DNA of 64,000 bases from Nocardia speluncae NBRC 108251 (lineage in GTDB: Bacteria; Actinomycetota; Actinomycetes; Mycobacteriales; Mycobacteriaceae). The notes under the pieces are model-generated. The model searched no databases. It saw only the letters and a program-made list of their open reading frames with translations, and was not told the DNA's origin. Positions 51,291 through 60,365 of the stretch are shown here, piece after piece. Numbering within the stretch: the first letter of the stretch is position 1; each line of letters begins with the position of its first letter. Position numbers and translations under genes: made by a program. The stretch is from assembly GCF_001613245.1 (NCBI RefSeq), contig NZ_BDBZ01000001.1, forward strand, positions 248,001 through 312,000, written 5' to 3'.

Positions 51291-52372
51291 TTCGCCACCG
51301 CGGCCCCGAAGATCTCGTGCAGTTCGGCCGGCGCGACTTCCTCGAGCTGAGCATAGGTGCACGATTCGGGGGTGCGGTCGGCGCGGAAACGGACCAGCCG
51401 GCCGCCGTGCCGGAAACGGCCGGACTGCACATGTTCGTACCGGACCTCGGCCACGAGTTCGGTACGCAGTGGCTCCCAGGACAGGTCTTTACCGGCACTC
51501 CACCGGCTGATCCCGCCGGGCATCGAACCACCGGATGCGGCCTGCGCCGCGGAATCGGCCCAATCGCGCCACGGGTGGTTGTCGAGCGCGCGCTCCCGGT
51601 AGGGCTCGAGCTCGTCGACCAATTCTTTACGGCGGGCGGCGGTGAAACTGCTGGCGACCCCGACGTGATGGAGACCGCCCTGGTCGTCGAAGAGACCGAG
51701 CAGCAGCGATCCCACTCCCGCGCCGTCCTTGTGCCAGCGGAAGCCGGCTACCACACAGTCGGCCGTGCGCTCGTGCTTGACCTTGAGCATCACCCGTTTG
51801 TTCTGCTGATACGGCTGGTCGTCCGCCTTCACCATCACCCCGTCGAAACCGGCGCCCTCGAACCGGGTGAACCAGTCCCGGGCCAGGGCCGGATCACCGG
51901 TGAGCGGGGTGAGGTGAACCCGGCCCGGCGCAGTATCCAGGATCGATTGCAGCAGACCACGGCGTTCGCTGAACGGCGCGGTGGTGAGGTCACGGTCGCC
52001 GAGTGCGAGCAGGTCGAACGCGACGAAACTCGCAGGTGTTTCGGCAGCGAGTTTGGCGACCCGCGACGCCGCCGGATGCAGGCGCTGCTGCAGAACATCG
52101 AAATCGAGCCCGTGCTCGGTCACGACGACGATTTCCCCGTCCACCACGCACTGCTGCGGCAACGCTGCCTTCAGCAGTTCCGCGACCTCGGGAAAGTATC
52201 TCGTCAGTGGCCGGTCGTTGCGCGATCCGAGCTCGATCTCATCGCCGTCGCGGAAAACCACGCAGCGGAACCCGTCCCATTTGGGTTCATAGCTGAGCCC
52301 GGGGCCGGGCGGGATCTCGGGCGCAGTTTTGGCGAGCATGGGCCGCACGGGCGGCATCACCGGTAGATCCAC
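51287..52372 (-). CDS. ATP-dependent DNA ligase
   Basis: The product has 361 residues. The start is GTG 52372, six bases after GAGGAGG, giving the family-typical VDLPVMPPVRPMLAK. Motif I is YEPKWDGFRCV with the adenylated Lys. Motif III (FVAFDLLAL), motif IV (FDGVMVKADD) and motif V (MLKVKHERTADCVVAGFR) are present, followed by an OB domain. It resembles mycobacterial LigC/LigD-type ligases. It is translated together with the polymerase gene through the ATGA overlap, forming a two-gene end-joining operon. Confidence 0.92.
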   Translation of the reverse strand: MDLPVMPPVRPMLAKTAPEIPPGPGLSYEPKWDGFRCVVFRDGDEIELGSRNDRPLTRYFPEVAELLKAALPQQCVVDGEIVVVTEHGLDFDVLQQRLHPAASRVAKLAAETPASFVAFDLLALGDRDLTTAPFSERRGLLQSILDTAPGRVHLTPLTGDPALARDWFTRFEGAGFDGVMVKADDQPYQQNKRVMLKVKHERTADCVVAGFRWHKDGAGVGSLLLGLFDDQGGLHHVGVASSFTAARRKELVDELEPYRERALDNHPWRDWADSAAQAASGGSMPGGISRWSAGKDLSWEPLRTELVAEVRYEHVQSGRFRHGGRLVRFRADRTPESCTYAQLEEVAPAELHEIFGAAVAK

Positions 52373-52479
52373 GCGGTCCTCCTCGGGTCGGATCCTCACC
52401 CGAATCGACGTCGCAGCCGACGTCGATTCACCGCCCCCGAGCATAGGAGTTCCTACCGACAACTCGGCGGATCCACGCG

Positions 52480-52869
52480 TCAGTCCGTGATCCAGCCCTG
52501 AACTCCGGCGAAATCGGTGAGCCGTTCGCGGATCACGACGATCTCCCCGGCGGTGAGTGCCGGGGAGGCATCGAGCAGTAGTTCGGTGACGAGCCGGGTG
52601 TATTCGGCGGCGGTGAGCCGGGAACCGCCGCCGCCGGCTCCCGGTTCGGGGAGGGATCCGGACACTCGAGGTGACCGGAGATTGACCGCTTTCGGCCCGC
52701 GGTCCCCCTCGGTGACCTCGAACTCGAAGATCCGTCCCTGACGCAGTTCGTCCTCGCCGAGGCCGATATCGTTGACGTGGACGAATACATCGGGTCCACC
52801 GTCCTCGGGCCGGATGAAACCGAATCCCCGCGATCCGTCGAACGACACCAATTTCCCGCTGGCCACCAC
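52480..52869 (-). CDS. Cold-shock-domain protein with C-terminal extension
   Basis: The product has 129 residues. The first 68 form a cold-shock domain: GKLVSFDGSRGFGFIRPEDG gives the RNP1 region and DVFVHVND the RNP2 region. The C-terminal 50 residues after a Gly-rich linker form a helical segment (AAEYTRLVTELLLD) ending in GWITD. A GAGGAG is before the GTG start. Such CSD-plus-helix proteins occur in mycobacteria and nocardiae and bind single-stranded nucleic acid. It lies about 110 bases upstream of the ligase gene. Confidence 0.85.
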   Translation of the reverse strand: MVASGKLVSFDGSRGFGFIRPEDGGPDVFVHVNDIGLGEDELRQGRIFEFEVTEGDRGPKAVNLRSPRVSGSLPEPGAGGGGSRLTAAEYTRLVTELLLDASPALTAGEIVVIRERLTDFAGVQGWITD

Positions 52870-52893
52870 ACACTCCTCGCCGCAGTTACGCGG

Positions 52894-54000
52894 TCACTCT
52901 ATATCCCGCTTTTCCGCATCGTCGGCAATAAGCGCCTTTTGCAGGGAGTTGAACACGGTCAGACCCTGCCCGACCATGCCATTGAGCAGTTCGCCGACCC
53001 CGTCGGGCCCGTTGAGCACGGTCAGGTTCGCATTCGACAGGCCGCGCGCGGCCTGTTCCACGATCAGCGGCAGCTGCTCGATCAGCATCTGGTCGAGCGC
53101 GATCCGGTTGTTCGACGCCGCGGCCTCGGCCTGGATCCGGGTCCGGTTCGCCTCGGCCTCGGCCAGGATCCCGACCCGGTCGGCCTCGGCCTGTGCGGGT
53201 TTGACCACTTCGGCCTGCAGTTGCTGTTCGCGCAGGTCGGCTTCCTTGCGGGCCTGGGCGGCCTGGGCGCTGAGCACCTCCTGCTGGGCCAGCGCCGCGG
53301 CCAACGGTCCGGCAGCGGCCGCTTCTGCCTCGGCCTTGTCGATATCGCGCTGGTAGCTCGCCTTGAGGATCGAGGTCTCACGCGAGTATTCGGCCTGTTT
53401 GCGCAGCGATTCCTGTTCGGCTTCGGCCGACCGCTGGGCCGCCTGCGATTTGGCGATCTGGGCGTCGCGGTGCACAGCGGCGTTGTGCGGGGCGGCCAGG
53501 GCGGAGATATAGCCGAGGTCGCCGTCGTCGATGGACTGGATCTGGAACGAATCGACCCACAGACCGATATTGCTCATCTCCACCTTGGAGGCCACCAGCA
53601 CCTCGTCGGCCAGGCGCTGACGTTCGCGAATGATCTCCTCGACCGTCATCGAGCCGACGATCGACCGCAGATGGCCGGAGAAGATCCGCCCGGTGAGCAC
53701 CGACATCTCCTGTTCCTGTTCGGAGAGGAAACGTTGCGCGGCATTGACGATCGAGGCGGTGTCGTTGGCGACTTTGAAGGCGATCACCGCCCGCACCTGC
53801 AGTTGAATGGCCTGTTGGGTGACGCAGCGTTCGGAGATCTCCGCCTCGAACATGGCCAGCGACAGATACCGGACCTTGCGAAAGAACGGCATGACCCAGG
53901 AACCGCGGCCGATGATCACCCGGAACGGTGCCGCATCGCTGCTCTTGGCGCCGCTGACCAGCATCGCCTCGTCGGGATCCGGGACGTGATAACCCAGCAC
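52894..54000 (-). CDS. Flotillin-like SPFH-domain protein
   Basis: The product has 368 residues, with GAGGAG seven bases before the GTG start. An SPFH core (RVIIGRGSWVMPFFRKVRYL, QLQVRAVIAFKVANDTASIV, EEIIRERQRLADEVL) is followed by a long Ala/Glu/Gln-rich coiled coil (about 190-310). No N-terminal membrane helix is seen, so it associates with the membrane in another way, perhaps through the NfeD-like partner upstream. Flotillins organise membrane microdomains. The gene follows the NfeD-like gene by 21 bases. Confidence 0.88.
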   Translation of the reverse strand: MLGYHVPDPDEAMLVSGAKSSDAAPFRVIIGRGSWVMPFFRKVRYLSLAMFEAEISERCVTQQAIQLQVRAVIAFKVANDTASIVNAAQRFLSEQEQEMSVLTGRIFSGHLRSIVGSMTVEEIIRERQRLADEVLVASKVEMSNIGLWVDSFQIQSIDDGDLGYISALAAPHNAAVHRDAQIAKSQAAQRSAEAEQESLRKQAEYSRETSILKASYQRDIDKAEAEAAAAGPLAAALAQQEVLSAQAAQARKEADLREQQLQAEVVKPAQAEADRVGILAEAEANRTRIQAEAAASNNRIALDQMLIEQLPLIVEQAARGLSNANLTVLNGPDGVGELLNGMVGQGLTVFNSLQKALIADDAEKRDIE

Positions 54001-54021
54001 GGAATGACTCCTCGCGTTCGT

Positions 54022-54252
54022 CTATTCGGACGCCGGGTCCGGGGCGAGGGGTATCCAGGGCACCACATCGGCGATACGGCCGGAATCGACCGCGATGACC
54101 AGCACGGTGCTCCCGGCCGCAATGGCTTCGGTTGCCCGTGCGATGTAGCCTTCGGTTCCCCCTCGAACGGCGACCAGGACCTCACCCAGCATCCCGGGGC
54201 CTCGGATCGGCGAGATCAGCTTACCCGTCGACCCGATGACTTCGTCGTGCAA
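54022..54252 (-). CDS. NfeD-like OB-fold protein
   Basis: The product has 76 residues, starting at TTG 54252 with GGAGG nine bases upstream. The sequence fits the C-terminal OB-fold of NfeD proteins (GKLISPIRGPGMLGEVLVAV, TEGYIARATEAIAAGSTVLV). It has no membrane helices. NfeD-type proteins commonly pair with flotillin/SPFH genes. This is a minimal soluble form, and its short spacing to the flotillin gene indicates one operon. Confidence 0.75.
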   Translation of the reverse strand: MHDEVIGSTGKLISPIRGPGMLGEVLVAVRGGTEGYIARATEAIAAGSTVLVIAVDSGRIADVVPWIPLAPDPASE

Positions 54253-54297
54253 TTTCCCGAACCTCCAAGCCGTGTGGCGGTTTCCGCCTCCGTGAGG

Positions 54298-54921
54298 TTA
54301 CTGGTAGAGCGTGCGGTAGGCGCCGAGCATCGCGACCAGATGATCGACGATCTCCTCGCGTGTCGCCCGCAGCGAACCGTTCAACCAGGCCGACAACATC
54401 CCGGCGTTCCCGCTGGCCATGGTGACGGCTGCGAGCCGGCGCCGTACGGGATCGTCGATTCGGGCGAAGAGATGGTCCTGGATGAGCCGGGTGAAGGCGG
54501 GCATCACCGAGATGGTGGTCTGGCCGAGCCCGGTGCTCGAATAGGGTTCGACCAGGAGCAGGCGGGATTTCCGTGGGTCGGCGAGCACTTTGTCCACCAG
54601 TGCCTCCGACAGCGCCCGATCGCGGGAGGAACCGTCGGCCACGGCGAACACGGTCATCGGTTCCAGGAAGTCCTCTGCTGTCTGGCGGTAGAGCACATCG
54701 AGCAATTCGTCGCGGCTGGCGAAACTTTCGTAGAAGTATCGGTCGGTGAGGTTGGCCCGGCGGCAGACCGCCCGCATCGTGACCCCACCGGCGCCCGCCT
54801 CACCGATCAGATCGAGCGCCGCCTCCAGCAGCGCACTGCGCCGTGCCTGCCGGCGCTCCGAAAGCGTGGTGCCGCCCCAGATCCGGGGCCCGCTGTCGTC
54901 CGATCGCTGGTCTGCATGCAC
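54298..54921 (-). CDS. TetR-family transcriptional regulator
   Basis: The product has 207 residues. The N-terminal DNA-binding domain reads RRSALLEAALDLIGEAGAGG, VTMRAVCRRANLTDRYFYE and FASRDELLDVLY. The ligand-binding half is helical with an Ala/Leu-rich core. It is upstream of the NfeD-like/flotillin genes on the same strand with 45 bases between, so it may be co-transcribed with them and regulate them. The ligand is unknown. Confidence 0.88.
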   Translation of the reverse strand: MHADQRSDDSGPRIWGGTTLSERRQARRSALLEAALDLIGEAGAGGVTMRAVCRRANLTDRYFYESFASRDELLDVLYRQTAEDFLEPMTVFAVADGSSRDRALSEALVDKVLADPRKSRLLLVEPYSSTGLGQTTISVMPAFTRLIQDHLFARIDDPVRRRLAAVTMASGNAGMLSAWLNGSLRATREEIVDHLVAMLGAYRTLYQ

Positions 54922-54993
54922 CCGTCCACACTAATCTGCCGCCGCAGGCCGCCCGGCCGGGTGGTCGTCGGCAACCGGCCCGCGGGCGGCCGG

Positions 54994-55314
54994 TCAGGTA
55001 TCAGCGGCAGGCCCCGGCGGCCGGGCGATCAGTACGGCGTGACCCCGGTCGAGGTCGATCCGATCCCGCGGCGGAGCGCCGTCGCTGTGGTCCTCGCGAA
55101 GCATGGACTGCGCCGCCCGCTGGTCCAGTTCGCGGCGTTTGGTGCCGTACCAGAAGGCGGTGATCTCCTCGACCCCTGCCGCAGCGAGCCGGGTGGAGGT
55201 ATCCCCGCCCGGAGCGTGCCCGGTCTTCGGGAACCGGGTGTAGACCCAGCGGATCGCTGCCGCCGCAGCCAGCAGCATCATGAAACCCGGGGCGCCGAGG
55301 AAGAGGAGTTCCAC
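54994..55314 (-). CDS. DUF6191-like small membrane protein
   Basis: The product has 106 residues with one N-terminal membrane helix (FLGAPGFMMLLAAAAAIRWV). The cytoplasmic part contains EEITAFWYGTKRRELDQR, GAPPRDRIDLDRGHAVLI, a pattern I associate with DUF6191 proteins of actinobacteria. Function is unknown. It is transcribed toward the TetR gene. Confidence 0.55.
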   Translation of the reverse strand: MELLFLGAPGFMMLLAAAAAIRWVYTRFPKTGHAPGGDTSTRLAAAGVEEITAFWYGTKRRELDQRAAQSMLREDHSDGAPPRDRIDLDRGHAVLIARPPGPAADT

Positions 55315-55563
55315 GAGTGCACCCTAGTCGGCCACCGGACCGGCGGGTGAAGCGTGGAGAGCAGGAGCACGGCGTCGCGGGCTATGTGCGGACGACTCGT
55401 CGGCGTCGCCGACCGGGCACGGACAGGTGCAGCGCCGTCTTCCCCGCCCTGTCGCGGTAGGTCGTGCCGGCCGGGGCGTTCGAGGTGATGGTCGGCGACC
55501 GAGGCGGATCGGGCCCGGCGATGTGGACCGTGTCCGGTTTGGGGCAAATATCAAGCAGCTATC

Positions 55564-56259
55564 GTGAAATGCATGGTCTTGTTCGCTGTGCTGCTGTTCG
55601 CCGCGTTCGCCGCGCTGACCGGGGCGGTGCACCTCGGGGCCGTGGCCGGGTTCGATACGGCGATACACGAGTGGTTCCTCGGTTTTCGGGACGAATCCCT
55701 GACCACCGGCGCGGTGGTGATCACGCACGCGGGCGGGACAGTGGCCATGTGGATGCTGGCGCTGGTGGCCTGCGGAGGGTTGCTGTGGCGTGGCCGTCGA
55801 GCGGATGCGGCGCTCGTCGCGGGCGTGGGCGCGGTGGCAGCCGTCGCGGTGCCGGTATTCAAGGACCTGATCGGCAGGGTTCGCCCACCACTCGACGACC
55901 GGCTGGTCACGATCGACAGCCCGGCTTTCCCTTCCGGGCACAGCGCCGGTGCGGCAGCGGTGATCGGCGTGCTGTCCGTGCTGTGTTGGCTGCGGTTCCG
56001 GCATCGGGTCGCAGTGCGGATCACGGTGCTGCTCGCCGCGGTATTCGTGGGCCTGGTCGGCTTGTCCCGGGTCTATCTCGGTGTGCACTGGGCGACCGAT
56101 GTCCTGGCCGGCTGGTCGCTCGGTGGGCTGCTGGTGCTGCTGGGTGTGCTGATGCACCGTCGTGCCGGCCGATCCGCGCGCCCCGACACCGTTGCCGCGG
56201 AGCTCACTGTGTCCCGTCCAGGTGCCGAGGCGGCATCCGCCACCGGTATTGCGGGCTGA
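55564..56259 (+). CDS. PAP2-family phosphatase (membrane)
   Basis: The product has 231 residues with five to six membrane helices. The three PAP2 motifs are in order: KDLIGRVRPP, PSGHSAGA and SRVYLGVHWATDVLAG, containing the conserved Lys, Arg, Pro, Ser-Gly-His and final Arg/His/Asp. It dephosphorylates a lipid phosphate such as phosphatidate or undecaprenyl diphosphate on the outer face of the membrane. The start is a GTG at 55564. It converges with the PLP-enzyme operon, whose stop is eight bases away. Confidence 0.9.
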   Translation: MKCMVLFAVLLFAAFAALTGAVHLGAVAGFDTAIHEWFLGFRDESLTTGAVVITHAGGTVAMWMLALVACGGLLWRGRRADAALVAGVGAVAAVAVPVFKDLIGRVRPPLDDRLVTIDSPAFPSGHSAGAAAVIGVLSVLCWLRFRHRVAVRITVLLAAVFVGLVGLSRVYLGVHWATDVLAGWSLGGLLVLLGVLMHRRAGRSARPDTVAAELTVSRPGAEAASATGIAG

Positions 56260-56266
56260 ACCCCGG

Positions 56267-57580
56267 CTACCCTCGTTCCAGCTCGAGGCCGGCCGCCCGC
56301 CAGCCCGCGATCCCACCGTCGAGGCTGTAGGCGAGATGCCCGGTCTGCTGCGCGGTGGCGGCGAACTGCCGGGAAATATCACCGGTGGGGCAGGTGAACA
56401 CCACCGGATGCGCCCGGGAGAACGGTGTGCCGTGCGTGAACAGATCGGTGAGCCGGTCGTCGGGGATATTGATCGCACCCGGTATATGGGCGATGCGGTA
56501 GGCCATCGCACCGCGGGTATCGACCACCACGGTGTGCTGCGTGCGGATCGTCTCGGCGAGCTCGGCCGGGCCGAGTACCGCCGCCTCGGCGAGCTCCGCG
56601 GGACCTGGGGTCCGGCGTCCGGTATCGCGGCCGAACAGTTCCGGGCGCCGCTGCCGGATATAGGAAAGGTATGGTTCCAGCCGATCGCACACGATGACCA
56701 CGGCGACCACGGCCCCGCCGCGGACGGGTCGCGCCAGCACCTCCCGGGCGGCGGCGTAGGCCGCGCCACTGGTGGGTCCGGCCAGGATCCCGTAGCCGGT
56801 GGCGAGTTCCAGGGTGCCTTCGATGGCGGGGCCGGATTCGACGGTGACGATCTCGTTGTAGAAATCGGGCTGGAACAGTCCCACCTCCCACATCTCCCGC
56901 TCCGACCGGATACCGGGGATGAAATCGCCACGGTCGGACACCACGGCCACCGTTCGCAGCTCGGGATGGAATTTGCGCAGGTAGCTTCCCGCGCCACGGC
57001 TCGAGCCGGTGGTGCCCAGGCCACCGATGAGGTAGTCGACGCGATCGATACCGGCCGCAGCGAGATCCTCGTGAATTTCGCGGCCGGTACCGTCGTGATG
57101 CGCGGCGATGTTCTTTTCGCTCGTGTACTGCGACAGGTGCCGGAATCGCTCCGGTTCCGCCGCCATGGCGTTCTCGATTGCGGAATAGACGTCGTCGGGG
57201 GTGGTGGGGTCCGGGCATTCGGACAGTCCGGGCAGTTCGACGATATCGGTGCCCAGTAGTCGCAGCAGGTCCCGTACCTCGCCGACTTTGATCCGGTTGG
57301 TCATGGCTCGCAGCCCGATACCGTGCATTGCTCCCAGGACACGCAGTGCCTTGGCGGTGTTTCCGCTGGACGCCTCGATGAGGGTCCGGCCCTCGGCGCG
57401 TACGGTATCGAATTCGTCGCGCAGCATCGCCCAGGCGACCCGGTCTTTTACCGAACCGAACGGATTGTGCGATTCCAGTTTCGCGTACAGGTCGACGCCG
57501 TCGAGCCCGTGTACGGCCGGGTCGAGGTGGAGCAACGGAGTGTCACCGATCAGATCGGTGATGTGCTGATAGATCGTCAC
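56267..57580 (-). CDS. Cysteine synthase-like PLP enzyme fused to rhodanese
   Basis: The product has 437 residues. The start GTG 57580 overlaps the previous stop (GTGA) in translational coupling. The N-terminal 310 residues are a fold-type II PLP enzyme of the cysteine synthase family: SHNPFGSVKDR with PLP Lys45, ASSGNTAKAL, and a Gly-rich phosphate loop GGLGTTGSSRGAGSYL. The last 110 residues are a rhodanese domain with its active Cys397 in FTCPTGDISRQFA. The fusion suggests that persulfide or sulfur relay feeds or follows the beta-replacement reaction. The gene ends a four-gene operon. Confidence 0.88.
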   Translation of the reverse strand: MTIYQHITDLIGDTPLLHLDPAVHGLDGVDLYAKLESHNPFGSVKDRVAWAMLRDEFDTVRAEGRTLIEASSGNTAKALRVLGAMHGIGLRAMTNRIKVGEVRDLLRLLGTDIVELPGLSECPDPTTPDDVYSAIENAMAAEPERFRHLSQYTSEKNIAAHHDGTGREIHEDLAAAGIDRVDYLIGGLGTTGSSRGAGSYLRKFHPELRTVAVVSDRGDFIPGIRSEREMWEVGLFQPDFYNEIVTVESGPAIEGTLELATGYGILAGPTSGAAYAAAREVLARPVRGGAVVAVVIVCDRLEPYLSYIRQRRPELFGRDTGRRTPGPAELAEAAVLGPAELAETIRTQHTVVVDTRGAMAYRIAHIPGAINIPDDRLTDLFTHGTPFSRAHPVVFTCPTGDISRQFAATAQQTGHLAYSLDGGIAGWRAAGLELERG

Positions 57581-59079
57581 GAGACCTCGGGGGATAGTGA
57601 TTCGCCGCCGGACGGCACCGGGCGGAACTCGGCGTCCGGGGTGGCCCGGAAAGTACCGTCGCGCCACTCGATCGCGACCTTGTGCGCCGGTGGGTGCATG
57701 GCGGCCGCCGCGGCCGACAGATCGGAATGGTAAGCAGCCGTATTGGGGAATACGACGAGATCGCCGGGCCGGGGAAGCCACGGCAGCCATATCTTGTGTG
57801 CTGTGATGAGGTCGCGCTCCAGGCACAGCCGGCCCGCGAGATAGACACCCACCGGGGCTGCGGGCGGCGCGGGCGGACGTCCCGGCAACAGCAGCGGATC
57901 GGCCATCACCTCCTGATCCGCCGGTGTCACCGAATCACGGCTGAGGTCCAGATGGACGAGCACACTGCCGTCGGCAGCCTCCTTCACGAATTCGACTCGG
58001 GCCAGTGTGATTCCGGCGAGATCGGCGAGGGCTTTCCCCGGTTCGAGCCAGATCTCCAGCAGGTTGTCGTCCGCAACCCGGCCGATTCCGCGCCCACCGT
58101 GCCGTTCGAGCGGCGCGGTCAACACCTCGGTGAGCATGTCGTCGGCTGCCACGGTATTGGCATATTTGTGAAAGACCGGTGTGCCACGCACCGAGGTGCC
58201 GTCCACCTGGTATCCGAACGTAGTGGCACCCCAGCTCATCCGGGGACCGCGACCGTTAAGACCGTCGCGCAGCCGGTGCACATACTCGTCGAACCGGCGC
58301 GCGTCGGCCGTGAAAACCTGACGCAGGCCGCCGCCGATATTCAATACCGATGGCAGCAGGCCCCGTGCACATGCCCGTTCCAGCAGGTCGAAACAAGTCT
58401 GTGCGGCCCGGAGCCGTTCCGCGATATCGCCGGTGTCGAGATGGAAGGCGAGCCCGCGGAAATCGAGCCGATCACGACTGCTCGTGAGGATATCCAGTGC
58501 GGGCTCCACGGAACTCACCGGTATGCCGAACCGGCTCGGCCGGGAATCGGGGAATCCGCTGATCCGCAGCAGCACCGGGATGGGCGCCGCCGGCCGGGCG
58601 AGCCCGGCCAGGGTCTCGAGCTCCCATTGATTGTCGACATTGACCGTGACCCCGCTGTCCGCGAGAGCCCGCAGGAACTCCTCGCCCTTCGGGCCGGTGA
58701 CCTCTATCCGATCCGGTGTGAACCCCGCCTGCCGAGCCGATTCCAGCTCTCCGGCCGAGGCCACGTCCACGGATGTGCCCAGCGCCGAAGCAGTGCGCAC
58801 CAGCGCGGCGGATCGATTCACCTTGTGGGCGTAGCAGATCCGGTACCTCACCCGCGTCGTGTCGAATACCGCGGCCAAGCGGGTGAGGTTGTCGGTGAAC
58901 ACCTGTGGGAAGAGCAGGTGCAGGGGAGTTCCGAACCGGTCGGCCACCCGGTCGAGCGCTGCCCGGTCGGCCAGGAAATCTTGTACCAGCGGATCCCAGC
59001 GTGCCGGTAACGCGGGCAGTAGGGCAGTATCCGGCGCGGACCGGGTATCGGGTTCTGGGGTGATGCGTCGCACGGTCAT
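57577..59079 (-). CDS. Y4yA-like PLP enzyme (alanine racemase/decarboxylase fold)
   Basis: The product has 500 residues. The fold-type III barrel has Lys86 in ICYAHKVNRS, DVASAGELESARQAGF, GPKGEEFLRALADSG, AFHLDTGD, and the phosphate loop LNIGGGLRQVF. A second half carries EPGKALADLAGI and NTAAYHSDLSAAAAAMHPP. It fits the Y4yA family, related to ornithine/diaminopimelate decarboxylases. Substrate and reaction are unknown. It overlaps both neighbours by four bases (ATGA with the gene before, GTGA with the one after). Confidence 0.82.
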   Translation of the reverse strand: MTVRRITPEPDTRSAPDTALLPALPARWDPLVQDFLADRAALDRVADRFGTPLHLLFPQVFTDNLTRLAAVFDTTRVRYRICYAHKVNRSAALVRTASALGTSVDVASAGELESARQAGFTPDRIEVTGPKGEEFLRALADSGVTVNVDNQWELETLAGLARPAAPIPVLLRISGFPDSRPSRFGIPVSSVEPALDILTSSRDRLDFRGLAFHLDTGDIAERLRAAQTCFDLLERACARGLLPSVLNIGGGLRQVFTADARRFDEYVHRLRDGLNGRGPRMSWGATTFGYQVDGTSVRGTPVFHKYANTVAADDMLTEVLTAPLERHGGRGIGRVADDNLLEIWLEPGKALADLAGITLARVEFVKEAADGSVLVHLDLSRDSVTPADQEVMADPLLLPGRPPAPPAAPVGVYLAGRLCLERDLITAHKIWLPWLPRPGDLVVFPNTAAYHSDLSAAAAAMHPPAHKVAIEWRDGTFRATPDAEFRPVPSGGESLSPEVS

Positions 59080-60365
59080 CGTCCGGGCGCCGCCGGTGTC
59101 GTGCCGGTCTGCCGGTCGGCCGGGTTGTATCCGCCGTCGCGTAGCGCCTCGAATGCCCGGGCCCGGTTTCGCGGGCTGCGGAATTCCGCGATCACCTGTT
59201 TACTGTCGAGGTCGATATCCACGACCCGGATGTCCATGGATTCCAATACGCCGCGGATGGTTCGCACACAGTGTTTACAGGTCATATCGGGTACGTAGAA
59301 GGTCCGGTCCTCGGTGGCCACGGGTAGATCTTCGGGCGCGTCGGCGGCCGCCCGCGCCGCCACCGGTTCGCATCGGGCCACGAGGTCGCCGAACACCTCG
59401 ACGAAATGCTGGGCGACGAGCGGAAGCAGGCTGTAGTTCTCCCCGTCGGCGCGATGGGTGACCGCCGCCAGGCACACCGGATGTTCGTCCACCGGTAGCA
59501 GCGCGTACTGGCGGGAGATGAGGTCGAGGTCGTCGTGATAGCGAGCGATGGCCCCGGCGGCGGACAAGCCCTCGTCGGTGGTGGCCCGATGCATCACGTG
59601 GTGGGCGTCGGCGATGGTCTCCTCTTTCATCGCCCGCAGGGTCGCGACCGTCTGCTCCGGATAGCGGACGGTGCCGTCGGCGGTGACCCGTAGATCCACC
59701 GGGATCATGCCGCGCCGGTAGGTCGAAGCCTGGAGTTCCCAGAACCACCGGGTCGCGACTGCGGTAAAGATTCCGGAATCGAAGAGTCCGCGCGCGAATT
59801 CGGCCGCGGACGGGTATGAGGTCCGGCCCGCCAGCAGGGCATGCTGGGCGAGCGCGCGCCCAGCGGATTCGACCCCGACCCGGAAGATATCGATCGGCTC
59901 GTGGTCGGTGGTGGTCGCCGCAAGGACCTCGCGCGCCGCGGGCCCGAGCGCGGCGATACGCTCGGCCAGCGCACCCTCGGCATCGATCTGTTCCCAGAGC
60001 ACCAGCACCGCCTCGCGGGTCGCGATGGGGATCTGCGGCCCGAACCCGTCGTCGCGGTAGAACCCGGTGTTGGGTATGCCTGCACTGTCGGTCCAGGTCA
60101 TCCGGTGGGTCGCGGAGGTGACCTCGCCGGCCGTGCACGGCCGCATGAACCGTTCCAGGTACAGCCGCTGCGAGAAGGTGAGGTGAGTGCCGGGCTCGGG
60201 CAGCAGTTCGGTCGCGATGTACTCGAAACGCCGTGTGGGACGCGCCGCGGTGGGACGGAAAAGTCCGGGCCGGGCCAGCTCGGCCAGAATCTGCGCGGCG
60301 GTACGTCGGTGGTAACGGGCCGCCGTCTCGGTACTTCCGGTGGATATGCCGGTCTCGATGGTCAT
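59076..60365 (-). CDS. Unknown protein with C-terminal heavy-metal-associated domain
   Basis: The product has 429 residues and starts in an ATGA overlap. The first 340 residues are helical with aromatic and acidic motifs (RFEYIATELLPEPG, TFSQRLYLERFMRP, FWELQASTYRRG, HVMHRATTDEGLS). I do not recognise a family. The last 70 residues form an HMA domain: VPDMTCKHC, with Cys363 and Cys366, then the VRTIRGVLES helix and DLDSKQV strand, which bind copper or another soft metal. It may deliver metal to a partner or use it for chemistry. It is the distinctive member of the operon. Confidence 0.6.
   Translation of the reverse strand: MTIETGISTGSTETAARYHRRTAAQILAELARPGLFRPTAARPTRRFEYIATELLPEPGTHLTFSQRLYLERFMRPCTAGEVTSATHRMTWTDSAGIPNTGFYRDDGFGPQIPIATREAVLVLWEQIDAEGALAERIAALGPAAREVLAATTTDHEPIDIFRVGVESAGRALAQHALLAGRTSYPSAAEFARGLFDSGIFTAVATRWFWELQASTYRRGMIPVDLRVTADGTVRYPEQTVATLRAMKEETIADAHHVMHRATTDEGLSAAGAIARYHDDLDLISRQYALLPVDEHPVCLAAVTHRADGENYSLLPLVAQHFVEVFGDLVARCEPVAARAAADAPEDLPVATEDRTFYVPDMTCKHCVRTIRGVLESMDIRVVDIDLDSKQVIAEFRSPRNRARAFEALRDGGYNPADRQTGTTPAAPGR

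Noticed and set aside
52777..55350. Plus-strand 857-residue frame across flotillin, NfeD and TetR genes
   Set aside because: It is antisense to three well-supported minus-strand genes and has repetitive Arg/Gly/Asp/His composition typical of a shadow.
57682..59010. Plus-strand 442-residue frame
   Set aside because: It is antisense to the Y4yA-like PLP enzyme, which has clear catalytic motifs.
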